A stretch of 64,000 nucleotides of DNA. It comes from Paracamarosporium sp. OC-R06-R3 (Eukaryota > Ascomycota > Dothideomycetes > Pleosporales > Didymosphaeriaceae). Below are positions 46,201-57,568 of this stretch, one piece after another. How positions within the stretch are numbered: position 1 is the first letter of the stretch; the number at the start of each line of letters is the position of its first letter. The translations under genes and the position numbers were made by a program. The stretch spans positions 401,175 through 465,174 of the forward strand of contig JACVRA010000024.1 in assembly GCA_019828545.1 (NCBI GenBank). Reading direction: 5' to 3'. Below the pieces are notes generated by a model. It worked only from the letters and a program-made list of their open reading frames with translations, was not told where the DNA came from and ran no database searches.

Positions 46201-47167
46201 GCCAGGGGACATTGGTTCGGTAAAGTGCGGGCGTGTGATGTACTCAGGATTGTTGATGGATTGCCCACCATGCGCATCGTGTCGGGTGTCCGGGAAATAG
46301 TCTTGCGATCCGTGAGCGGTTCTTTGAATCGATTGTTGATGCGTATCTAGCTGGCCTTCGCCCCCATAGTGTTTGCGCGAAGGCTCATGTGACACTTCGT
46401 CACTGCCAGTTGTAGCTCGCCAATTTCGGAGAGTAGTTTTGCCCTCTACAAAGCTACCAATTCCCCGTATCATCCGCTCGCCTTGACGATACTCTTCTGT
46501 TGTCTGTGAACGGACAAGGTGTGACATAACAGTAATGGCGATGTCTTCGAGGAAGCGGATTTGTACCGGATCCAGGGCGCCTCGAGGTTCGTCATCTAGA
46601 ACACAGTAAGATCCGATGATGGCGCCGCGGGGGGTCTGCAACGGTACGCCGGCGTAGAATCGAGGGGTCGGCGACTTGCGTGCGAATTCAGTACCCTGGA
46701 ATGCGTGCTCTTCCGTGAGATCAGGAATTACTGTGACAGGATCTGGACACTGCAAGCCATCATCATGGGCATTGCGATAGCGTTCCACCAGCACGCTGCA
46801 GGGTCCTTCGTGCCTATTGAGGATTGTGGAGCCAAACCAGAGCTCATCGCCTGTTTCGTGCACATCGTCTCTTTGTAGAGAGAGTGTGGGTGTCGCTTCG
46901 CCAATAATGTATTGATGGGATTCGTCAAAAAGAGAGATCAGGCAGCGAGACGCATTTAGGCGTAAAACGCCCAACTGCGCAAGCGCCGTCAGTACAACGT
47001 CTTGCGACGAGGTAGGGACGCTCTTTTCGTGGTACTGCTGAAAGACGAGCGATGGAAGGTACCTAGGGTGTACACATTCACGTTAGAAGGTGTCGAGAAA
47101 GTGGAGGTTAAGCTGACTTAAAGAACTCCCTCTCGCGGGCACTCGCAGAGAGATTCTTCTGCTGCAT
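43240..47167 (-). CDS. hybrid histidine kinase (GAF-HisKA-HATPase-REC)
   Basis: Four exons (complement of 47118-47167, 45142-47062, 44039-45093 and 43240-43972) join in frame to 1252 aa. The short first exon starts MQQKNLSASAREREFFK. A GAF-like sensor domain spans about residues 50-210. A Ser-rich linker leads to a second globular segment and then the H-box SISHELRSPLHGILGS, with the phospho-accepting His near residue 612. The ATPase part has the N box (VINLVANSLKYTSKG), G1 (DTGKGIS), F (LFKPFSQ) and G2 (GTGLGLSIVKQI) motifs. The C-terminal receiver domain has LLVDDNPIN, the phospho-Asp in TILMDISMPVMDG (about residue 1181) and YLTKPV. All catalytic motifs are intact. No membrane helix is seen, so it is probably a cytosolic sensor feeding an Ypd1-type phosphorelay. 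The signal is unknown. Confidence 0.9.
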
Positions 47168-48216
47168 TTTGACAGGCGAGAGCCGCAATGTTTCGAATCC
47201 CCGGCATCACAAAAGCGTACCACCTGCAAGTCAGCTTGACAAGAACATTACGCAACTGAAAAACAACATGTCTGTGGTTATGAACGGTAAAGTGGCGAAG
47301 TGGCGAAATGCATGCAATCGAGCCTTACATAAGGCGGTCCCGCGGAGCATGTGGAAAATGGTAAAATGGAATCGCCTTGACAAAATTGGAACCAAATGGT
47401 TAGTAAAGCTTAGCACCGATACAACCAACTGTATCGGAACGGACTCCGCAAGCATGGCTCACGCCGCCGAGATCTAGACTTATGTACATTCTACTTGTAC
47501 GTAGCGACCTTACGCTTATTCGGCACATCAGGGCACGGTTGCACGGTTCTGTTGTGTCTCGGAAGTCAGTTTGTTTTCAGCAACACTCGAGCCGACGTTA
47601 CATCCAAGTGTCTCTGGAGGAAATCTGGTTTGGCTTGTATGAACGCTCTAAGCACAACAACAGCTTGACTTAGGTTGGTCCCAAAAAAAACCCTATCTGA
47701 CCCAAAGACCTGCAAGCAGCCCTTCGCTCGACTGCAATATCAGAACTTACTTCTCGTCTTCCCCGATAAAGTTGAATACGTTCTTCCAAGCTTTAATACT
47801 GAACAGAAGTCGGCAGACCACCTTCCATGTCGAAGTATCTGGTCCAGCAGCACAGCCTTGACTGTTTTGAATGTTTAATTCGAACCATCGATCTATTGTT
47901 TCTGATCATTCATTCAGTCATTGAGCGACATCCTGTTCATTTTGTCAAGGCACGGGACATGTTGGAAACACAAAAGCTCGTATTCCATATGCAGCTCAGA
48001 AAGCCGAATGTACATTGACGCCATGAATATGCCCCCATCCTCCCAAAGCAAGAGATGCTCTGGCAAACAGACATGACATGCCGCAGTCACGTTCACGCCG
48101 TATCGAGCCTCCCAGTCCCTCTGATCCAGAGCCATATTTCATCCCGAAGAAACCAAATTCATGACAGACGATTGAGCGTGCGTTCCACATAATCCCTCAT
48201 CCTTCTCGGTCATCGT
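47168..48216. other. intergenic spacer, HK promoter to eS30 3' end
   Basis: Holds the histidine kinase promoter and the eS30 terminator. A short T-loop-like word (TTCGAATCC near 47189) is not part of a foldable tRNA. No supported ORF. Confidence 0.5.
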
Positions 48217-48617
48217 TTACGATCCGGGGTTGGGGTTCATCTAAGATGTGTCAATATTCGCTGTTGGAAAGGTCCGACGATATATGCTACGCACCTTCCT
48301 CTTGCCGCCGGTCAGGGTGACGTTGACGAAGCGGCGAGTGTATGTGAGTCTCTTCTTGGCGCGGCCCTTGGGGGTCTTCTTCTTCTCCTGGGGCTCAACC
48401 TGCAGACATGAATCAGCGAACCGTGTCGAGAGGCATTAAGTCAAAGTGTCCGCGATTCCGTGCATCCATCCCCCAGATGTTGCCACCCAGCTTCAAGCTG
48501 TGCTTGTATGCCTTCATTGATTCTTCGCTATATTCCATATGTTCCAGAATTGCGTACCTTTGGTGTCTGAGACTTGACCTTTCCGGCACGAGCGAGGGAT
48601 CCGTGAACTTTACCCAT
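48217..48617 (-). CDS. rps30: 40S ribosomal protein eS30
   Basis: Three short exons (complement of 48558-48617, 48295-48399 and 48217-48240) join in frame to 62 aa. The protein is [20 protein letters not shown], then [35 protein letters not shown] and a last exon MNPNPGS. That is the complete fungal eS30, with no ubiquitin-like leader (unlike animal FAU). The exons are too short for an ORF scan, so the gene was recognised from its sequence. Both introns have GT...AG ends (GTACGC...GCAG and GTGCGT...TTAG). Strong codon bias fits high expression. Confidence 0.96.
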
Positions 48618-49239
48618 GATTGCGGTATTCGGGTGCGAAAGCGAGTAGAAGCGCGATCGGTAATCGAAGGTAGTTCTGTGTGGCGAAAGACGATGTTAGC
48701 TTCGTGTGCGACGGTTCAGGGTCCGGAGGGAGCGCAAAGCAATCGGACCGCAGTCTGCTGTAGCCGGAGCGGTGAATTTCGATGGAACGGGATACGTACG
48801 GGTTGCGCTGGTTGTCGTGGTCGAGCGATGACTGCGAGGGCGGCGGCGACGATGAGTCCAAATTCGAATGTGGGTAGCGGTCTTGGCAAAGATGATCAGA
48901 TTAGATGCCCTCACCAAAACGAATTGCGAGCGGATGTGACTGGCGAACGTCAATCTCACACCACAACACTTGTAGATTGAATTTTCCCGGGATCTATCAC
49001 TTTGCTTCAAGTCTGGACTCTTCAACAATGCTCTTGAAGAGCTCCCGAACAATACCGATAGCCATTGAAGCTAACCGGATACCCCACGCAGGCGCTCGGA
49101 TGATCTTGTGATGCGACACACTATGATGCCCTTCATCCAACCTCACCGGTACATCAGTACTGCTACCCTCCACGCACATAGCAAGAACCATACAACTACC
49201 ACTAATCAATTAAGTTCATAACATCTCCCACTGAGCACT
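48618..49239. other. divergent promoter region, eS30 and CREG-like gene
   Basis: Separates two divergent genes. ORFs here (for example 48408-48980) overlap eS30 exons or have no motif. Holds both promoters. Confidence 0.5.
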
Positions 49240-50001
49240 ATGCGTCTAGAAACCGCCCTTCTCCCTCTTATTACCCTGGCGTCTGCGTCAAGCATACCGC
49301 CAGTGCAAGCCAGATCCACGGACAAAGCATACAACAACGACGGCACCACATACAAGATACCCACCGTTCACGAGTCAGCCGTCCTAGCCCGCCGGATCCT
49401 CGACATCGAGAAGATCGGGACACTCTCCACCGTGTTCCCCTCGACGCACAGCACTGAGCAGCGTCCCTCGGATGTCGGTGGCTCCCCGATCGGCTTGCCA
49501 GACTACTTCGCCAACTGCGAGCCTGACACGGGTAACCCGACGATTCTCGAGCTCCCGATAGCTACGTCGTTCAAGAACGTGCAAGCGGGTTCTAACATCT
49601 CGCTCTCGCTACGATGGCATGCGCCGTACAAGCATTGGTACAGCGTAGCTTCTGTGCCGCGCTTCAACCTCGTTGGGTACTTGGAGGAGCTCACGGATGA
49701 GGAGATCAAGGATGAGAGCATCGCGGCGTGCTTTGTGAAGAAGCATCCTGATGCTGCGACGTGGTTGCCAGGCAACAGGATACATGTTAGCAAGTGGGTG
49801 CGGTTTGTTGTCCAAGAGATATACTGGATCGGCGGATTCGGCGACCGCGCTTACATCGGATGGATTCCACTGGAGGAGTGGCAGAGCGTGACTCAGGAGG
49901 AGATCGCGAAGGCTAGGCTACCGGGCGAGGGATCGGGATGGAGCTCGTGGATGTCATGGTTGGGGCTTGCAGACGACAAGCAAGAGATGCTGGAGCTATA
50001 G
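49240..50001 (+). CDS. secreted CREG-like protein (FMN-binding split barrel fold)
   Basis: This intronless gene encodes 253 aa. The N-terminus (MRLETALLPLITLASASS) is a signal peptide. The body starts ESAVLARRILDIEKIGTLST and has GLPDYFANCEPDTGNPTI, SLRWHAPYKHWYSVASVPRF and VRFVVQEIYWIGGFGDRAYI, which match the pyridoxamine-phosphate-oxidase-like fold of CREG (cellular repressor of E1A-stimulated genes). In animals CREG is a secreted or lysosomal glycoprotein without proven enzyme activity, and fungal members have no known role. The chain has one likely N-glycosylation site (NIS in AGSNISLSLR). The C-terminus (SGWSSWMSWLGL) is Trp/Ser-rich. Confidence 0.85.
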   Translation: MRLETALLPLITLASASSIPPVQARSTDKAYNNDGTTYKIPTVHESAVLARRILDIEKIGTLSTVFPSTHSTEQRPSDVGGSPIGLPDYFANCEPDTGNPTILELPIATSFKNVQAGSNISLSLRWHAPYKHWYSVASVPRFNLVGYLEELTDEEIKDESIAACFVKKHPDAATWLPGNRIHVSKWVRFVVQEIYWIGGFGDRAYIGWIPLEEWQSVTQEEIAKARLPGEGSGWSSWMSWLGLADDKQEMLEL

Positions 50002-52767
50002 TGTCTTTGCCGCCATAGCAGCACACCACCATGTACATGCAACCTCGGTAGCACTTTGCTTGCCACGTGTTGCGGAACTCTCGGCCATCATGGCGACTTT
50101 GTTGTTGATGGGCATGTTGGCCGCATGCGTCGAGGAGATGTAGATTGCACGTTGAACCGCCAAATGCACATAGCTTCATGATGTACACCGATGTTCGACA
50201 TGGCTTGCATGTGTACCACATTGAACACGCCCATCCACAGTGATTCGCGCATCCACGCAACATGTCATTTCCAGCGCCCTGGTCCTTCCTATACCAATAT
50301 CAACCTGCAAGCCACACCCTCGATCGGCACAAGGTCGCCCAAGGTGCTCATCTCCCGCCCACAGCGCACGCCAGACTCGTCTGCGCCGCCGCCGCGATGT
50401 CCCCTGCGCAGCTCGCCTACGCGAAGTGCAACCATCCCCGCGACTTCGCTCACCCTTCCACTGATCCACGACGCGCCCCACTCAGGCATCAACGCCCAGC
50501 AAACCTCCGAACGACTCGCATGAAGTAAAGCTTCGTTCTGAGGAAACAAAGGGCCGACTCGACATGACGTTGCCATTTCCCCTTTGTAGAGCACACAGAG
50601 TTGGGGAGTCCCTCGTCTCGCCTAGCTACGGTACGCTACGGTGCGCTACCCGCGTGACTCAGCTCGGTACCAGAGACGGCGCGGTGCCCTCCGTGTGTGA
50701 GAGTGCGCAAAGCGAATGATCTTCCGGGAGCAGGCCTGGAGACGAACGGAGATGGGCTCGGCGCGAGGCTACGTGCATGGCGGGCGGCAGATGCGCGTAT
50801 CTGTAAAAGCAGACGGCGTACGTGGAGACCAAGCTAGAGGCCGAGCGAGAACGAGTCGCGATGTGTACACATTGCACGGGAGCGTTGACTCGAGAGTGAA
50901 GCGAAGTCGCACATTGGGGTGCAAGCGCCGGAGGGACTCGTCCGACGCGTCTGTATGGTGCTCTCGACATGGTACCCTTTGTGGAGCGATGCGATCTCCA
51001 GGGACGGCGGCGTGGTCGGAAACCGACACGCTGGTCAGGCTGGCGCTGCGCGAGTCGCGCACTCGGACTACTCGGCGACGTGACATGAGGTGTGGCGAGG
51101 CGTGGAAGCGGGCGGATGCTCGTACAGAGATGATCCCTGCGGGCTCGCGTTCCCTGCGACGGGCGGAGAGAGGGCGCAACGGTCGTGGAATCTTCCATTG
51201 TGGGTAAGGCGTGGCTGCTCCGGGATCAAGGCTGGTGTCGAGGTGCGACGCCTGCGAGCGTCGTCGAAAGGGGCCCGTCTCCAGAGATCTGCCGACGCTT
51301 CCTTCTGCCTGGGACGCTGCATGACGCTGCAATCGTACGAGCCCGTCCATCTCTTGCGGCTTGCCGTCCGCTGCAAATGCATCCCGCGGCCATGTCATCA
51401 CACGCTGCCCGTCGTCTCTCCGTGTCACATCGTCGCCCACAGCTGAGCGTGCCGGCTGCACGGTATCCTCCCGCGATCCCGGTCGTCGTGTTGCGTCGCT
51501 CGCGGCCGCCGAACGGCATCGTGACACGCCGAAACTCGCTGCTCCAGACGCCGACCATTCCCCTTTGCGCTGCAGCCCCGACCCGCCTCGTGGAATGGCT
51601 GCATCAGATCAGCGCGACGCCTGCGGGTGAACGCCGGCCAGTGCGTGCCTGTTTTGCTTTTTGATTGCTCGCCTGATGATTCGGGCCCGCCAAAACCTTC
51701 TGTCCACACGGCCATCCTTCGTGAGACGCGGTACACCTTGACCTGTCTTCTCCACAGCGGCCTCGTGTTCGGGCCTCGTCCGGTCTGGTCTGAGCCTCCG
51801 CATTCCTTACTACACACGTGCTATGATTCCTTCCATTTTATTTTGACGCCTCATCGAGTTTGACAAGACCGAGGGGCAGACCAGTGGGTCTTACACGTCT
51901 GTGTTCCTTGCCACTCGTATGGGTACTCTACCAGCAAAGCACCGCTGTTCGCTCCTCCTTTTCTTTGACAAAAGCACTTGGAGATGCATTTCCAGACGCC
52001 CAGGAGGCGTATGGCTTATGGCAATCACCTCACAGCGGGTACCAAGTTCTGCCCGCGAGGATCGTCCCCGATGGAGATCCCCGGCACAGACAATACGATA
52101 CCTTGAAACCACTCCTACGGCTGCAAGTAAACGCCCGCGGAATAATTATCCTTCCGTAAGCATTGCCAAAGCAGAACATCATGGTTCTAGCAGTTCCCCA
52201 GACAGGTATTCCGGTTTGTCGGCTAGGACAGCAGGTATGCAGACCCACGAACACTTCACAACAGCACACACTGTCTTCGAAGTGGCGACGAATGCTCTAA
52301 ACTTGACCGTCCCTTGCAAGAGCCACAAAGGTTGCAAGAAGGATTTGGCGTGCAAAAGGGGCAATCTGACTCTTACCAGCCCTGCACCGATCACTGTTAT
52401 GACTCCTATAGAACGCTTGCCTATCCTATCCAGATCGTAGTCTCAGTCTTTGATCCCACAGTGGAGTCTCTCAAATCATCTTATTTCCAGTACTTGACTC
52501 TCCAGCACGTACATACGAGTCATATCTAGGCACTGCCATCCTACCCCATCCCATCCCTTGGTACCATATCAAACCATACCATCCATATGACAGCGCAGCC
52601 GTGCGGGCAATCCTTGTCCTCGGCACGCACACAGTACCAGCGCGTACCCTACATACAAACAGCAAAGATTTTCGCATCGTACGATACCGCAGCAGAGCAT
52701 AGCATGCGGCAATTGCTGGCCCAACCCAGGCAGGCGCCTGGGAGGAACGAGGGAGAACCCGTGCCAC

Positions 52768-52786
52768 GCCATGCCATGCCATGCAA
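52768..52786. repeat. (CATGC)n short tandem repeat
   Basis: About three and a half copies of CATGC-like pentamers, continuing imperfectly to 52800. Confidence 0.7.
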
Positions 52787-53130
52787 CGCCATGTCATGTC
52801 CGTTCTCCAGCCCGCCCGTCACTGGCACTCACCCGCTCCCTTAACCGCCGTGTACGTACTCCACCGATACGGTAAACGCGGAACCAGAAACGCCCTCCTC
52901 AGCTCAGGGGAGCCAGGAACAAGTTTCATGCGTCGCTCGAAACGCGTTTTGCAGTGTACAAGCTGGCTGGACTTCCAGCATGCATGTACGCGTACGCTCG
53001 GCACCGACGCTGCTGTGCTTTGCCTGCTCTACTCTGCTTTGGCAAATACGACCGCACGGCGATCGATCCTCCAGCGAAGATCTGATCGGCCTCGTCTCCA
53101 CGGCCGGACGGTGCGCGCGGCACAGTCCCG

Positions 53131-53180
53131 TCCAGTCCAATCCAGTCCAATCCAGTCCAATCCAGTCCAATCCAGTCGAG
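53131..53180. repeat. 10-bp minisatellite (tccagtccaa), 4 perfect copies plus one degenerate
   Basis: Four identical decamers, the fifth altered at its end. On the minus strand it reads as a Gly/Leu/Asp/Trp repeat by chance only. It sits in non-coding DNA. Confidence 0.9.
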
Positions 53181-54112
53181 TCCATCCCTCACGCATCCCA
53201 TCCCATTCAGCTCTCATGCATACCTGCTCACCCTCATCCCACAGCTCCTTCCAATTCGTGGAATTCACACCACGGCGTGGAGTAGAGTACATCCAGCCCA
53301 GCCCGGCTCAGCCCAAGCAACGCATGTCATGTTTCCCCAGTTGTTCGCCTTCATGCGAGCTCGACTACCTAGGCCGGGACCACGCGGCCTTGTCGCACCC
53401 TAGATATGGGTTCCCAGAAACGATAGGAGTACGTAGCCAAGCGTTGCCGAACCTGTCATGTAGCTAGTAGCCGTTGCTATCATGGATGGGCGGACGTGCG
53501 AGTACCGCGAGGGGAGTGCAATTTCGAGCGCGGACGTTGCTGTTTCCACTATGCGGCGCAGGGACCAGGTGTCAATGCGTTGCAGAGCGGGTATCCTTAC
53601 ACCGCCAGAGGACAGAGCGCGAGGATAATCTCACAGGAGCAATAGTATGAAGCGATAATTTCGAATTTGTTAACATCTGTTTTCACAGTGCGTCAATGCA
53701 GGCTGTGGATGTGGATGCTATGCCCACGACACCTATAGTACAATGGTTTGCGGCAAACACTCGCCCAAACACCTCAACAGCAGGCCCCTGAGGGTGCCCA
53801 ATCCACTTTTGAACCTCCCTCCAATCAACCAAATGTTGAACAGACCACAAACGTCTCCTCAGTACAGACAGACATGGTCAAACTCCAGGGGTACGGGCCC
53901 TGATCCCGTACCATGAAATCAGCAAACGCCGTGGTGATGCAGTAAAGGAAACATTAGATGCCGCTTCAGAGAACGCCGGTGAAGGTGACGACCGTTTGAT
54001 ATAAACACCGAGCCATACATGCTAGAACGAATGATTGCGACCGCGCGAGATCCGGATACAATTAGAGGCCATGTTGGAAACGCCAGGAAATTAGTGCGAA
54101 ATATTCGAGTCA

Positions 54113-55264
54113 TCATGTCGTAAGAGTAGTTGATGCGTGGCACCCGCGCTCGTGTCGCTTCATGTTGCTTCGGACACTGAAAGCCTTGCCGCAGCCGGGC
54201 TGTGGGCACTTGTATGGCTTCTCGCCCGTGTGGCTATGGCTGTGGATGCGCAGGCTGCTGGGTCGCGAAAAGGCCTTGTTGCAGGTGGAGCAAATGTACC
54301 GGTCCTGCGACTGCGGGAAAGCAGACTGGCTGGAAGTGCTGATGTAGTGGTGGTGTTGCCACGGGTTCGAACCGTTGCCAGAAGGCGTAGGCAGGGGCAG
54401 AGGCATCTGCGGTTGGAAATTCGAAGGCAAGGGCCGCTGCCCATACATGCCCATGGAGTACGGGTGAGATTCCGGGGAGTAAAACGAGGTCGCTGAGGCC
54501 GCTCCCGGAGAGGAGGCATAAGGCGACGGGGCGTAGGACGATGCACTGTACGGGGACATGGACGACTGAGGAATCGAGGTTCGCTTGACGGCAGACATGT
54601 GAGGGCCGATTTGGCGTTGCTGGTGCGGCTCCATGTTGTTGAGCGACTGGCCGAGGTAGTAGGAGCCGGCGCCGGAGTGGGTCGAAGCGGTCGACGGAGA
54701 CTGATTGCCGTCAACCACTGAATCCGGATGCATTGGCGGCGTGGGAGGAAGGGTCAGTCTGGGGTGGCTCACGATCGTAGGACCGAAGGCTTGCTCTGAA
54801 CGGCTCTCTGGTTGTTGCTTTGCGCCTGCCACGCTGGGCTGTCGTTCCTGCCTCAGCTCTGGGGAATGCTGTTGTGACTTGGGACTCTGTCCGGCTGCAG
54901 CTGCCGTTAGCGGTGTGGAGGAAGGAGCGACAGGCTCGTCATTACCTGTCTCGGACGCCTTGTCGCCGTCGGCAATGTGAAGCAGACTCGATATCGAGGG
55001 CAGCGAAGGCTTCTGCTCTTCCACCGGCGGCGAAGGGGGCGACTGTGGGTGGCGCTGGTATTGGTACTCGGCCTGCTGTGGCGGGACGTGCGTCGAGTAC
55101 TGGGCGGGAGCAGCTGCGTATGTCCGCTGCTGCTGCTGTTGTTGTTCTGATTGTTGCTGAGGATAGTAGTGCGTCTGTTGTTGTTGCTGATGTTGATGTT
55201 GATAGTGACGGTCGTGCGCCTCCCTCCCGCTGCCGTGTACCATACTAGCAAGATGCATAGCCAT
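54113..55264 (-). CDS. flbC: C2H2 zinc-finger transcription factor, FlbC-like conidiation regulator
   Basis: An intronless 383-aa protein. The N-terminus is Gln/His-rich with runs of Gln; next come [19 protein letters not shown] and, after a disordered stretch, [20 protein letters not shown], both conserved in FlbC-type factors. The C-terminus has two C2H2 fingers, [20 protein letters not shown] plus HSH, then the TGEKPYKC linker and [20 protein letters not shown] followed by a final GCH. In Aspergillus nidulans FlbC activates brlA and thus asexual sporulation, and is found in the nucleus. The fingers and flanking motifs make the family firm; true orthology to flbC is inferred. The gene has very long flanks on both sides, as is common for developmental regulators. 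Confidence 0.82.
   Translation of the reverse strand: MAMHLASMVHGSGREAHDRHYQHQHQQQQQTHYYPQQQSEQQQQQQRTYAAAPAQYSTHVPPQQAEYQYQRHPQSPPSPPVEEQKPSLPSISSLLHIADGDKASETGNDEPVAPSSTPLTAAAAGQSPKSQQHSPELRQERQPSVAGAKQQPESRSEQAFGPTIVSHPRLTLPPTPPMHPDSVVDGNQSPSTASTHSGAGSYYLGQSLNNMEPHQQRQIGPHMSAVKRTSIPQSSMSPYSASSYAPSPYASSPGAASATSFYSPESHPYSMGMYGQRPLPSNFQPQMPLPLPTPSGNGSNPWQHHHYISTSSQSAFPQSQDRYICSTCNKAFSRPSSLRIHSHSHTGEKPYKCPQPGCGKAFSVRSNMKRHERGCHASTTLTT
55127..55205 (-). repeat. CAG/CAA tract encoding polyglutamine in flbC
   Basis: Two mixed CAG/CAA runs encode the Gln-rich N-terminus of the FlbC-like factor. Confidence 0.9.
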
Positions 55265-56562
55265 GTAGAAGTCACTGGCTCACAACGGTGAGTGTAGTGG
55301 AGGGTGGGATGAGGAAGCGATGACGGTGGTGAAAAGGGACGAGGACGGGTACCAGCAGATGTACACAATGGGCACCAGGACCTCGGGGCGTGGCAGAGCG
55401 GGACGAGTCGTCGGGCCTGCAGGCGTTCAAGTACGACGGGCGGTTGGCGAGATTCAGCACGCAGCACAGTCCTTCAGCGTCTACTGGAAGGTCCCGCGGT
55501 GACCAAACCGTTGCCGGCAGGGTGGGTCAGACAGCAGCGAGGGGCCCTGGCCGGTGTGTCCTGTGCAGAGGGAGCTGCAAATTGCTATTGAGCGGTGGAC
55601 GAGGCGGACCGTTGTCTCCACGCCGCCAGGCGCTCAGAAGAGTTAGGGAGCGCCGCCTGCCCTGCAACGGTAATGCAGATGACGAACGAAAGCGGTTCAG
55701 GAGGGAGGATGCGCAAGCCCCAAGCAATGCCTTGGCTAAGCGATCCGTCCTCGAGCACCCTGGCCTGCCAATCTATACTACACCGGCTATCGAGCCTGTT
55801 GCGGTGCTGAGGCGGTGGAGGCGCACCAGGGGCCTGCCGGCGGTCAAGGACAGGCCGCAATGCACCGCAGATCGGCCTCCCAGAGAACGAGCGCCGCACA
55901 CAGGAGACAGGTGGGGGATCCCTCTCGCAATAATGCCTGCCCGAGTACCCACCGCCGCTACGGAGAAGGGCAGACGGGCGCGGTGAGCGACGCCCAGGGG
56001 CCAGCGGTGCGGATAAAGTGGTGGCAGCCCGAGACAAGAGAGCTTCTGAGCGAAGGGTGCTAAGGTCGGCGATCAAGACTGCCTGATGCCGTCGGCCGGC
56101 CAGAGGTTGTGCTGAGGGCTGGGGAGGGTGAAAGTGGGTAGGGATGGCCTGCACGTTCCCCTCGCGTGTGAGATCGATCGACGACGGGCGTCCGCGAGCA
56201 CCTGCTGCTCGCTGGGCCGTGTGTGTTTTCGAATCCAGCCAGAGTCAGACGCCCGCGAGGTGCGAAAGGTGCGTGTTCTTGGGGAGTGGAGGCGTGGTAC
56301 GACGGGCGCACGCTGGACGGGATGCCCCTCGCGCGACTTCACGCAGACAGAGCGCCAGAGCAAGGCGTCGAGACGGGCGGCGGCAGGGCTGACGGAAGAT
56401 TACGTCGCGAACACGGGGGCTTGATTGACGTCGCGCGAGCCGGGGTTTTGCTGGGGACTGAGACGACGCGCAGAGAAGGCATCTTCGGAGACCCTGGGCG
56501 GGCTCCCTGTCATGTCGCCTGGCGGGCGATGGGGTGGGGGAGGCGGTGGGCGCGAAGCAGCG

Positions 56563-56588
56563 AGCACCAGCACCAGCACCAGCACCAC
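56563..56588. repeat. (CCAGCA)n / (CAC/CAG) microsatellite
   Basis: About four hexamer copies in the flbC upstream region. Confidence 0.8.
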
Positions 56589-57527
56589 CGTCCCGCCTGG
56601 GTGGAGTTGTGGAAGCTCCCTAATGCCGTTGTCAAAGCCAGCCGCGGACAGCGACGACGTTGGCCGTCGCCGCTACGCACTGCCGTGCCGGCCGCTAAGG
56701 CGACGGGGGCGCGCGCTACCAGAGGCCGCCGACGCTCTCGTTCCGGCGGCGGCAGGGCGAGGCGAGGCGAGGGCAGAGCGGCCTCTTCGCTCTTATTCTT
56801 CTTCTTCAGCACCGTCGGCATGCTCATGCTCGACGCAGCTTTAGCCGCGCGCTGCGATGCGATGCGCTGCTGACGCGCCATGGCTCGACGCACAGCGCGC
56901 GGCCGTCACCTGACTCGCCGCGGCCACCGCCTCCACACGCTCGCCATGACGCTCCCTCCTGCGACGAGTCGTGCCCGGCGCAGGCGTTTCAGCGCGCTGG
57001 CTGTCGACGCCTCGCTGCTGCCGGCTTGCCGACTCAGGCCCCTTTCGGCACACGCTCCGTTCGCGCTACGCGAGCCCTTGTGGCGGGTTGTCGCCGGCCC
57101 TTGGCGCCCGTCTGCGGAGGATCTCTGCTCACAGGCGGGTCGATCAGCTCAAGCGCATGCAGCTAAACCCTGGAGCCACGTTGGCCCTCTCCCTTTGCAG
57201 CCGACCTGCCGTCACCCTCCTGCGACGGCCCTCTCCCGTCCGTTCTGGAACAGCGCGCTGACACGACGACACCACCGAGTACTCGCGGCCTCCAACCCAG
57301 CGCTGTTTCGTGGCACAAGGCCCACGTGCCGACCGCCAGTCCAGCAGGGACATGGCCCGCACCGCACGCAGCCTAATCTCACCGCAGCGAACATGCCATG
57401 CATCCTGCGCACCTTTCGAGTGTGGCCCAAGTGCTCGACGACTGCACTGCCGTCGGAACAATCTCTTACTCTGCCTAGCGCTCCATTGGCCCCCCTCCCC
57501 CGTATGAGCAACCACCTCGACAGCTGA

Positions 57528-57562
<35 letters not shown>

Positions 57563-57568
57563 CGACGA
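57528..57568. repeat. (CGA)n microsatellite
   Basis: Around a dozen GAC/CGA triplets with two interruptions, in non-coding GC-rich DNA. Confidence 0.9.

Larger units (their letters stand above)
50002..54112. other. 4-kb gene-free GC-rich region downstream of flbC
   Basis: This region shows many overlapping ORFs in all frames and both strands (up to about 250 aa) without domain, splice or codon-use support, which reflects GC-rich, stop-poor sequence. It holds short tandem repeats listed separately. It must include the flbC terminator near 53900-54110. Confidence 0.55.

Noticed and set aside
47180..47205. T-loop-like TTCGAATCC suggesting a tRNA
   Set aside because: No matching acceptor, D or anticodon stem could be found around it.
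50659..51527. Long overlapping ORFs (179-252 aa) on both strands
   Set aside because: They overlap each other in several frames, have no domain, signal peptide or splice pattern, and are expected in GC-rich DNA with few stop codons.
56880..57527. 215-aa plus-strand ORF rich in Arg, Pro, Ala
   Set aside because: Composition follows local base content, other frames are also open, and no motif is present.
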